Shown: positions 1 through 5,767 of the stretch, one piece after another
Layout: the number at the start of each line of letters is the position of its first letter
Numbering within the stretch: the first letter of the stretch is position 1
NCBI GenBank assembly: GCA_036351055.1
Contig: JAZBOH010000201.1
Span: forward strand, 1 to 6,617
Length of the DNA: 6,617 nt
Reading direction: 5' to 3'
Source: JABDPF01 sp036351055
Lineage (GTDB): Bacteria; Pseudomonadota; Gammaproteobacteria; Xanthomonadales; SZUA-36
Made by a program: the position numbers and the translations under genes
Notes under the pieces: model-generated
Told to the model about the DNA's origin: nothing
Databases searched by the model: none
The model's input: the letters and a program-made list of their open reading frames with translations, nothing else

Positions 1-383
1 AATATTGCCCCCACATGTAGGGCCAGCTGGGGCCAGAATTTTTCCTCAGCCAGGGCTGCCGGAAACAATCGCTGCAAAAGCAGGATCAGCGCATAGGCCA
101 GTGTGAAGGTTGCGTAGATTCTAAGCGCAACTCTGCTCATCATCCCATCATCGATCTCCCCGAAGGGTGGCAGGGACAGGGAGGTAAAAAGCACGTTGAA
201 TGAGGGCCACACCAGGACGAAGAATACACCCAGGGCAAGTGATCGCCTACCCTGTAGTAAGCCGGGACCGTGAATCTGGAGATGGCTGGCGACTTTACGT
301 TCCATAAAAGTTAAGGATAACGGGTTGCGTGCAACAGTTGCAGGGAGGGGCGTACCATTGGTGCGCAAAAACGCTTTATTCAT
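1..383 (-). CDS. Membrane protein, N-terminal part, truncated by the left edge
   Basis: A minus-strand reading frame is open from an ATG at 383-381 to the left edge (127 codons and no stop), so the C-terminus is missing. Two hydrophobic stretches are visible: one around LALGVFFVLVWPSFNVLF, and one around YATFTLAYALILLLQRLF. A short polar segment (PPFGEIDDG) lies between them, consistent with two transmembrane helices of a longer integral membrane protein. The start is uncertain. A second in-frame ATG at 305-303 gives a protein 26 residues shorter, and neither start has a good Shine-Dalgarno sequence. The codons between the two starts look normal. I do not recognise the family. The N-terminal membrane domain of a LytTR-type regulator or a sensor kinase is one possibility, but no diagnostic domain lies in the window. 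The gene is divergent from everything to its right. Confidence 0.6.
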   Translation of the reverse strand, partial: MNKAFLRTNGTPLPATVARNPLSLTFMERKVASHLQIHGPGLLQGRRSLALGVFFVLVWPSFNVLFTSLSLPPFGEIDDGMMSRVALRIYATFTLAYALILLLQRLFPAALAEEKFWPQLALHVGAI

Positions 384-473
384 ACACTGTGTGCTGGCGA
401 GTATGGAAGACGTGAAGTCCGATAGTGTACTGTAAAACTTACCAAATTACGGTTAACTCCAGCCCATGCGGGG

Positions 474-485
474 CCGGCGAGCCGG
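474..485. repeat. Short GC-rich dyad, possible operator
   Basis: Five-base arms CCGGC and GCCGG are separated by two bases. The dyad lies between the divergent membrane-protein gene and the gene remnant. It could be a regulator site, but it is short and the sequence is GC-rich, so chance is a real alternative. The rest of 384-528 shows no convincing gene, RNA or promoter pair. Confidence 0.2.
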
Positions 486-528
486 TGGTTGGAGCTCAAA
501 GTAGCAACTCAGTGGTGGAGTCGTGTCC

Positions 529-612
529 CCAGGCGATCTGATTGCAGTACACGGAGATAAATAACATGATCACTGCGGTTGCATGAGCTGGTTTGACTGG
601 GAGATCGCCTGG
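529..612. repeat. Perfect 11-bp inverted repeat with 62-bp spacer
   Basis: CCAGGCGATCT at 529-539 is the exact reverse complement of AGATCGCCTGG at 602-612. The right arm lies inside the preserved part of the gene remnant, encoding GDRLD. The left arm lies where the remnant's reading frame is already disrupted. The repeat could be the scar of a small insertion or inversion that helped break the gene, a cruciform, or chance. No target-site duplication is obvious. Confidence 0.45.
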
Positions 613-740
613 ACCTCCCTGGGGGCGGGCAATTCACCAGTTACATTCTTGAGGAAACTCTGCAGTTGGTTATGGTCGATGGTATTGCGGAAGTGATCCA
701 GGATGGATTGAGCAATACCTACCATCGCATCCAGAATTAG
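545..740 (+). pseudogene. Decayed 3' end of a third gene carrying the ISPxG/PxGW domain
   Basis: The frame from 597 to the TAG at 738-740 encodes 47 residues that clearly match residues 549-592 of the dehalogenase-like lipoprotein at 2742-4808. LGDRLDLP corresponds to LGSRLALP there, and VDG is followed by QDGLSNTYHRI corresponding to QDELRNTYMRI. Directly upstream an in-frame TGA (594-596) sits where the homologue has Glu548, after the residues ELV. Further upstream the similarity appears to continue in another frame (545-583: QYTEI...IT, against QAMSQIVDPDLT), so at least one frameshift and one stop are present. No intact start, signal peptide or hydrolase precedes it within the 200 bases available, so most of the gene is deleted. 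Its stop is 30 bp before the next gene. No 12-Cys tail follows this copy. This is a relic, not an expressed gene; simple sequencing error is unlikely because several lesions coincide with the loss of the 5' part. Confidence 0.72.
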
Positions 741-758
741 AGGGTGCAGGTTGATTTC

Positions 759-763
759 GAGGA
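759..763 (+). promoter_or_regulatory. Ribosome binding site supporting a GTG start
   Basis: GAGGA lies 7 bases before GTG at 771. This supports the GTG start, which also gives a complete lipoprotein signal peptide including Arg8. Later in-frame TTG codons would remove the charged N-terminal part. Confidence 0.6.
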
Positions 764-770
764 TATCTGA

Positions 771-2657
771 GTGGCGGTAGCAGGCGTTTACAGAATTTTT
801 GCGTTGTCATCGCTCTTGGCTTTTGTCAGCGCTTGCGGTGACAGCAGCGATTCAACTCCACAAGCAGAGCAGGAACGTGTTGGGTTCGAGATTATTGAGA
901 TTCAGAGCCCCAATTCCCAACGCGCCTGGATCAGCCAGGACATCACCCGGGAAGAATTCGATGCGTTGGAGGTACCCGAGGGCTGGATCAAGAACCAGCC
1001 GCGGGAGGGTGGCGATAACGTGGAAGGTCCGGATAGCGGTCGCTTTCTGCGTTCCCCAGATGCCTCTGAAGACGGGGAGTTTCTTGACGAGGAATTCTTC
1101 GGTTTCACCTGGCGCCATTCGGCAACAGTCGTCCAGGCCGGCAGGCCGATGGACGACGAGGGCCTCCTCAGAGGCTCCAGTGTACGGAAGTTCCATGAGC
1201 TGACTTACAACGCGGGAAGTACTCTAGTTCTCCTCATCTCCCCGGAGGGCCTGGTCTATTTCCGCATTGGGCGAGATGCCGACCGCCAAACCGACGAAGC
1301 GACCATTCCGGCGGGCTGGCGGCTTAGGGAATATACGACGCGGACAGAGCTCGTGTTCAATCTTTCTCCCCGCAATACGGTCATTCGCAGCGATAACGAG
1401 GATTCCTTCCAGGGCCCCGTCATTGTCGAAGCGCTTATCGAGAGCGGCGAGGTTCCCCATCCCGCCGATGTGGCTCCGCTGGCACTGACACAGGATATCT
1501 GTGATGCAGCGAGCAACATGGCGGTAATCCAGGATTCCTATATTTGGCGGGGGCTCATGGGGTTTGGTGGGCTCAACCCCGATCAGGTCGAGCGCATGGT
1601 AGCGGAGCCCACCCGCGGGCCGTTCTACATGCTGAACCTGATCCGCTTCCGGGAACTGGCGGAGTACCGTGATGGGCGCGATACCAGCCTGACCGGGCGT
1701 GAGGCAAATGCGTTGTACTCTCCTGTGGAATTTCTGTCCGCGATTGGCGCCGGGCCAGTTTTCCTGGCTCCGGTTTACAACCAGATCGACGGCAGTGATT
1801 ACATCTGGGAGGAGTTTGCCTTGGTCGAATATCCCTGTCCGGCGGCCTTCTTCGCCATGATCTCCGATCCCGAGTTCCAGGCGCGCGCCGTGCACAAGGA
1901 CGCGGGTGTCGAAAAGACTATTGTGATGGTCACCCATCTCCAGCCTTCGCCAGTGCCGCCGGGCTTTGAGTTCCCACCTCCCACCTATCCGCCCACAGAA
2001 GATGACCCATCCTTTGAGCTTATTCACGTGATGGATTTCCACGACATCGCCCAGTACGAGGAAGGCGCCAACGAACCGGAGCGCACAGGCGGCGAAGCGT
2101 GGGCTGAATATCAGGCCGGGGGCGGGGCTTCGGTCAATATCGGCTCTCGCCCCACAGCGATTCTCGATATTCAAGGTGCAATCATCGGTGATACCGTGCG
2201 CAGCTGGGACCAGGCCTATATTGTCCACATGCCGAGCATGGCCGGTTTCCAGGCCCTGCTCGCCGACGAGACACGACAGGCGGGCCGCTACCATCGCCTG
2301 GCTGCGCTGGCCAATAACTACTCGATGATCACCTACCCGATAGTTAACAACATACCCGATGGCAGTGAGGACATGCAGACGCCTCCGTTGGTGCCACCGA
2401 TCACCGACACCGGAGTCGGCACAATTTGTAACAGTGATGACGATTGCGTGGGTATTGGATTCTGCCTCACCGACGGCAATGGTCCGGGTATCTGCTCGCG
2501 TATGTGCGGCTCGGGTGAATGCGGTACTTCCTACGTATGTTGTCACTCCTGCTCAGAGTTGGCCGCACTGCAGTTACCCTTTTCGGAGTCAGCCTGCATT
2601 CCCGAAGACTCCGCTGTACAACTCAGCGCCGCACCTGTGTCATGTATCTGTAATTGA
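771..2657 (+). CDS. Lipoprotein with tandem DUF1330-like domains and a 12-Cys C-terminal domain
   Basis: Residues 1-21 form a lipoprotein signal peptide ending in lipobox VSA before Cys22; Gly at +2 does not suggest inner-membrane retention, so outer-membrane anchoring is likely. Residues about 139-215 match the domain of the neighbour at 2742-4808 (LISPEG..Y, IPAGW, ELVF, DSF). A similar SPNS/PEGW pattern at 43-72 may be an earlier repeat. Residues about 281-390 resemble DUF1330, a dimeric alpha+beta barrel fold: GPFYMLNLIRFRE, LTGREA, EEFALVEYP, MISDPEFQ. A Pro-rich linker (391-411) leads to a second copy, about 412-528: FELIHVMDFHD, TGGEAWAEYQ, WDQAYIVHMPS, ADETRQ. Residues 547-628 hold 12 cysteines, including VCCHSC, each with a counterpart in the neighbour. 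Cys244 and Cys356 are the only others in the mature protein and could pair. Substrate and reaction are unknown; DUF1330 domains alone do not specify one. It is probably cotranscribed with the next gene, 84 bp downstream. The start is GTG. Confidence 0.9.
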   Translation: MAVAGVYRIFALSSLLAFVSACGDSSDSTPQAEQERVGFEIIEIQSPNSQRAWISQDITREEFDALEVPEGWIKNQPREGGDNVEGPDSGRFLRSPDASEDGEFLDEEFFGFTWRHSATVVQAGRPMDDEGLLRGSSVRKFHELTYNAGSTLVLLISPEGLVYFRIGRDADRQTDEATIPAGWRLREYTTRTELVFNLSPRNTVIRSDNEDSFQGPVIVEALIESGEVPHPADVAPLALTQDICDAASNMAVIQDSYIWRGLMGFGGLNPDQVERMVAEPTRGPFYMLNLIRFRELAEYRDGRDTSLTGREANALYSPVEFLSAIGAGPVFLAPVYNQIDGSDYIWEEFALVEYPCPAAFFAMISDPEFQARAVHKDAGVEKTIVMVTHLQPSPVPPGFEFPPPTYPPTEDDPSFELIHVMDFHDIAQYEEGANEPERTGGEAWAEYQAGGGASVNIGSRPTAILDIQGAIIGDTVRSWDQAYIVHMPSMAGFQALLADETRQAGRYHRLAALANNYSMITYPIVNNIPDGSEDMQTPPLVPPITDTGVGTICNSDDDCVGIGFCLTDGNGPGICSRMCGSGECGTSYVCCHSCSELAALQLPFSESACIPEDSAVQLSAAPVSCICN

Positions 2658-2731
2658 GGCAACGAGGAGAAAAGTGGGCGTGGACTTAACTTCATCGGGC
2701 TAGACTATCCTGAACTAACCTCCAGCAATCC

Positions 2732-2735
2732 GGAG
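2732..2735 (+). promoter_or_regulatory. Ribosome binding site of the dehalogenase-like lipoprotein
   Basis: GGAG lies 6 bases before the ATG at 2742 and supports this start, which also gives a complete lipoprotein signal peptide. CTCC at 2720-2723 could pair with it in a weak 4-bp hairpin. The 84-bp gap shows no convincing terminator, so readthrough from the upstream gene is plausible. Confidence 0.6.
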
Positions 2736-2741
2736 ATTTCA

Positions 2742-4808
2742 ATGATATGTGCTAAATTCCCGCTCTTTCTGCTGGGCTTGATGTGCACGGCTCTCGCTGG
2801 CTGCAGCGATGGTGACAACGGCGGCAACGGCAGCGGTATCTTCGACTCAACTGTCACCTGCACGGCGGAGCCTGAGATCATGACGACCAGCGCAGGCCTC
2901 GAGTTCGTGCGCACGCCGGACGCCTGCTTCGAGGAGCTGCCGGGCTGGCCCTACGCGCCACACTACGTCGAGATCGACGGTCTGCGCCAGGCATACGTTG
3001 ATGAAGGTCCGGCCGATGGATCGGTCGTCCTGCTGCTCCACGGCCAGCCATCCTGGTCTTACCTGTATCGAAAGATGATCCCGATTCTGGTTGAGGGAGG
3101 ATTCCGTGTCATCGCTATGGACCACCTCGGCATGGGGCGCTCGGACAAGCCGATCGACATCGCCTCCTACAGCTACTTGGGTCACAACGAGCGGCTGCTG
3201 AGCTTCATCGAAGAACTCGACCTGCGTGACATCAACCTGTTCGTCCAGGATTGGGGCAGTCTCATAGGATTACGGGTGGCGGGGCTGAACCCCGAACGGT
3301 TCGCACGGATCGCTGTAGGCGACGGCGCACTGCCGTTGATCCCCGCGGGAGTACAACCTTTTCCACCGGTGGAAAACCCGGACGAGATCGAGGACATCGC
3401 ATCTCCCTTCGAGCAGATAGCACCCCAGCAGGTGCCGTTCTACGACGGCTGCGAGAAGGTAGTCGGACCACAGAACAACAGCTACTTCGGCGGCTGGATG
3501 ATTTATGCGATGAAGGCGGCGTCGTTCCGCCCCTCCGCAGTCGTGGAGGCCATGACCTGGTTCGACCTGCCCGACGACGAGGCCGCAGCCTACGATGCGC
3601 CTTTCCCGAGCCGGATCTACATGGCCGGGCCGCGAGTGTTTCCCTCGCTGGTCAACGAAGTGCCCGGGACGACTGCAGAGGCCTGGGCGGGGCTCACTGC
3701 CTTCGAGCGGCCCTTCTTGGCCCTATGGGCCTCGAACGACCCGGGGCAGCTGGGCAGTTGTGAGGCTCAGCGGAGCCTGGTAGACGCGGTGCCAGGCGCG
3801 GCCGGCCAGCCACACGACCGGCTGGCCGAGGCCAGCCACTTCCTGCAGGACGACCAGGGTCCCGAGATTGCCCGTCGCCTGGTAGAGTTCTACTCGGACC
3901 GGAGCGATCGGACAGCGCTCAGCGGTCGGGGGGCGCGTTATTGCGAAATCCTATTGGGCTACCCGGTGGATGGTGAGTTGCGTGCGGAGGTCTGGGGGAC
4001 GCAGGGGCTCAACGCCTGCCCCGGGGCAAGTTGGCAGGCCATTGACCCCGAGAGTGTCCAGGCCGAGTACGGCGCAGCGTTCGTCGTGATGAATGGCCCG
4101 CGGGCCGGTGTCATGGACGCCGCCGCCTTCGAGTTTCCCGAGGCGGCTCACCGCTGGTACGGTGACCTGGCCCTGGAGATGCAGTTGCTCGCCACCCTGT
4201 CGGTCAATCCCGCCCAGGCGTCAGCTGGGTCTTACACCGAGTCCCGGGTCGAGCGCTCCAGCGTCTTCGAGTTCTGGGCCGGATTCGAGGTCTACCAGCT
4301 CATCTCGCCCGATGGTACGACCTATGTGATGCAGGCGATGTCGCAGATCGTGGATCCGGACCTGACGCTCGCCGATCTACCGGAACTCGGCTCGCGCCTG
4401 GCACTTCCGGAGGGTTGGACCTATCAGGTCGAGAGGCGAATCACGGATTTGGTGCTGGCTGTAGACGGTGAAGTATCCGTACTTCAGGATGAACTCAGGA
4501 ACACCTACATGCGTATCGGCGCGGCAGCGCCTGGCCAGGCGCTGCCTGTCCTGGATGACGGCACCGGAACGCTGTGCAGCAGTGATACAGACTGCGAGGG
4601 TCTGGATCCTTCATATTGCCTGACCACCTCGATGGGCGGCTTCTGTACCCGGCAGGGATGTGCGCCTGGGAGTTGCGGGGCCCCGTATGTCTGTTGCCAC
4701 AGCTGCGATGGGGCGTTTGAAGAGTTGGTACCGTTTGAGGGCTCGGCCTGTATCCCCGAAGCCGCCACCGGCATACTCACTGTCCAGGCAGGGTGTACCT
4801 GCGACTGA
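2742..4808 (+). CDS. Haloalkane-dehalogenase-like lipoprotein with added C-terminal domains
   Basis: Residues 1-20 are a lipoprotein signal peptide with lipobox LAG before Cys21 and Ser at +2, which predicts an outer-membrane lipoprotein. Residues about 68-385 form a complete alpha/beta hydrolase closest in motifs to DhlA-type haloalkane dehalogenases, which hydrolyse carbon-halogen bonds to an alcohol and halide. HGQPSWSYLYRKM (100-112) contains the oxyanion region. DHLGMGRSDKP follows at 127-137. VQDWG has nucleophile Asp170 and halide-binding Trp171. The cap contains AAYDAPFP and RVFPSLV, and Trp252 sits at the spacing of DhlA Trp175. Asp333 is the likely acid and His366 (EASHF) the base. 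Residues about 399-593 are the domain shared with the gene to the left and the relic at 545-740 (AEVWGTQGLN, MNGPR, LISPDG, LPEGW, QDELRNTY). Residues 607-688 are the 12-Cys domain. At 688 aa it is more than twice the usual roughly 300 aa. Six further cysteines (40, 62, 237, 340, 401, 425) fit an extracytoplasmic, disulfide-containing protein. Substrate is unproven; it could be another hydrolase of this superfamily. Confidence 0.93.
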   Translation: MICAKFPLFLLGLMCTALAGCSDGDNGGNGSGIFDSTVTCTAEPEIMTTSAGLEFVRTPDACFEELPGWPYAPHYVEIDGLRQAYVDEGPADGSVVLLLHGQPSWSYLYRKMIPILVEGGFRVIAMDHLGMGRSDKPIDIASYSYLGHNERLLSFIEELDLRDINLFVQDWGSLIGLRVAGLNPERFARIAVGDGALPLIPAGVQPFPPVENPDEIEDIASPFEQIAPQQVPFYDGCEKVVGPQNNSYFGGWMIYAMKAASFRPSAVVEAMTWFDLPDDEAAAYDAPFPSRIYMAGPRVFPSLVNEVPGTTAEAWAGLTAFERPFLALWASNDPGQLGSCEAQRSLVDAVPGAAGQPHDRLAEASHFLQDDQGPEIARRLVEFYSDRSDRTALSGRGARYCEILLGYPVDGELRAEVWGTQGLNACPGASWQAIDPESVQAEYGAAFVVMNGPRAGVMDAAAFEFPEAAHRWYGDLALEMQLLATLSVNPAQASAGSYTESRVERSSVFEFWAGFEVYQLISPDGTTYVMQAMSQIVDPDLTLADLPELGSRLALPEGWTYQVERRITDLVLAVDGEVSVLQDELRNTYMRIGAAAPGQALPVLDDGTGTLCSSDTDCEGLDPSYCLTTSMGGFCTRQGCAPGSCGAPYVCCHSCDGAFEELVPFEGSACIPEAATGILTVQAGCTCD

Positions 4809-4897
4809 CGCCAGTTGACTTGGCCGTATACACGGTTTGCTGTAGGTCTCTGTTTAAGTGGAACCCTGGCCGCTCTATACAGTGACCATTTTTACTT

Positions 4898-4918
4898 GGG
4901 GAATGCGTGTTATTCCCC
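4898..4918. promoter_or_regulatory. Perfect 7-bp stem-loop upstream of the DUF3450 operon
   Basis: GGGGAAT at 4898-4904 pairs exactly with ATTCCCC at 4912-4918 around a 7-base loop. It lies 73 bp before the chosen start of the DUF3450 gene and 90 bp after the stop of the dehalogenase-like gene. No T-run follows it on either strand, so it is not a standard intrinsic terminator. It could be an operator, an mRNA 5' structure, or a weak terminator for the upstream pair. I see no clear Fur box or good -35/-10 pair in 4809-4990. Confidence 0.4.
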
Positions 4919-4974
4919 GGCTATGTTACGGCGGCCGATCGCCTGCTAAGATGCCGGGCAAACATGATAAAAAA

Positions 4975-4981
4975 GAGGAAG
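4975..4981 (+). promoter_or_regulatory. Ribosome binding site choosing the ATG at 4991
   Basis: GAGGAAG lies 9 bases before ATG 4991. The alternative in-frame ATG at 4964 and GTG at 4907 lack a comparable site, and the GTG falls inside the stem-loop. The 4964 start would add nine residues containing KKRK, also compatible with a signal peptide, so it cannot be fully excluded. Confidence 0.55.
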
Positions 4982-4990
4982 TTATCGCAC

Positions 4991-5767
4991 ATGTGCTATT
5001 TCGGGTCCAGGCACTACGCCCTTTTTACCGGCTTTCTGTTGCTGCTGCTCGCCCTCGGCGCAGGCTCGGCGGAATTGCGGGACAGCCTGAAAGTAGTGAA
5101 AGAAACCAACGACAGCGCCGCCGCTTCCCAGCAGAAGATAGACCAGTTGTCCCGGGAAGCCCGGAATATGCTGGAAGAGTATCGCAAGCTGCTCGATGGC
5201 ACCGAGTACCAGGCGGCCTACACCCGGGAACTGGAGGAATTGCAACGTTCCCAGGAGGAGCGCCTGGACGAACTGCGGGAGCAGATCGCCCAGGTGCGTA
5301 TCACCCAGCAGCGCATAGTGCCCCTCATGCGCAGCATGGCGGATGCCCTGCAGCAGTTTGTGGTGCTGGATCTGCCCTTCCAGCAGGATGAGCGCCTCAT
5401 CGCCGTGATGGAGCTGAAAGAGCGACTGCGTCAGCCTGATATCTCTGTATCTGCCAAATTCCGCATCCTGCTGGAGGCCTATCAGGTCGAGCAGGCCTAC
5501 GGCGGCAACGTGGAATCCTGGCGCGGCCCGCTGGCGTTCGACGGTGAGGACCTGTCTGTCGAATTCCTGCGCGTTGGCCGGGTCGCCCTGTATTTCCAGA
5601 CCCTCGACGGTCGGCTAAGCGGTTACTGGGATACTGCGGAGCAGGACTGGGTGTTGCTTGACGAGAGCTATAATCGCGACCTGGCCAGGGCGCTGCGGGT
5701 CGCGCAGAACCAGGTGGCGCCCCAACTGCTGCAGCTGCCGCTGCCGGTTGTGGGGGGGCAGTCATGA
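4991..5767 (+). CDS. DUF3450 family periplasmic coiled-coil protein of a TonB2-type operon
   Basis: From this start the protein has 258 residues, about normal for DUF3450. Residues 1-27 are a signal peptide with a Leu-rich core (LFTGFLLLLLALGAGSA) and probable cleavage before ELRDSL. The next roughly 75 residues are rich in Glu, Gln, Arg and Leu in heptad-like spacing, indicating a coiled coil (KIDQLSREARNMLEEY, RELEELQRSQEERLDEL). The C-terminal half contains family-like patterns, with VPLM, LPF, and RFRI-like KFRILLEAYQVE, GRVALYF and GYWD. The family has no established biochemical role; it is repeatedly found directly upstream of the TtpC/ExbB2/ExbD2/TonB2 genes, and so is inferred to act in the periplasm with that energy-transduction complex. 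The 4-bp ATGA overlap with the next gene indicates translational coupling. Confidence 0.9.
   Translation: MCYFGSRHYALFTGFLLLLLALGAGSAELRDSLKVVKETNDSAAASQQKIDQLSREARNMLEEYRKLLDGTEYQAAYTRELEELQRSQEERLDELREQIAQVRITQQRIVPLMRSMADALQQFVVLDLPFQQDERLIAVMELKERLRQPDISVSAKFRILLEAYQVEQAYGGNVESWRGPLAFDGEDLSVEFLRVGRVALYFQTLDGRLSGYWDTAEQDWVLLDESYNRDLARALRVAQNQVAPQLLQLPLPVVGGQS

Noticed and set aside
583..695. A 37-codon ATG frame (MSWFDWEIAW...) upstream of the first lipoprotein
   Set aside because: It lies out of frame over the relic, whose own frame matches a known neighbour domain, and it has no ribosome binding site.
1224..2546. A 440-codon open frame on the minus strand, antisense to the first lipoprotein
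   Set aside because: It is a mirror of a GC-rich, codon-biased gene. Its translation shows no signal peptide, domain or recognisable motif, while the plus strand has a lipobox, DUF1330 motifs and a conserved Cys domain.
2359..2703. A 114-codon plus-strand frame overlapping the end of the first lipoprotein and the gap
   Set aside because: It overlaps the conserved 12-Cys domain in another frame, has no ribosome binding site, and its translation has no recognisable features.
2681..2711. TGGACT with TAGACT or TATCCT as a promoter between the two lipoprotein genes
   Set aside because: The spacings are 14 and 19 bp and the boxes are weak. Cotranscription with the upstream gene is the simpler reading.
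4815..4843. TTGACT as a -35 box after the dehalogenase gene
   Set aside because: At 17-bp spacing the -10 position reads TGCTGT, and the TATACA nearby is too close, so no convincing promoter pair forms.
241..4946. GATCGCCT recurring at 241, 603 and 4937 and inverted at 531
   Set aside because: Only the 531/603 pair extends beyond eight bases. The others lie in unrelated contexts (one within the left-edge gene), so they do not form a convincing repeat family.
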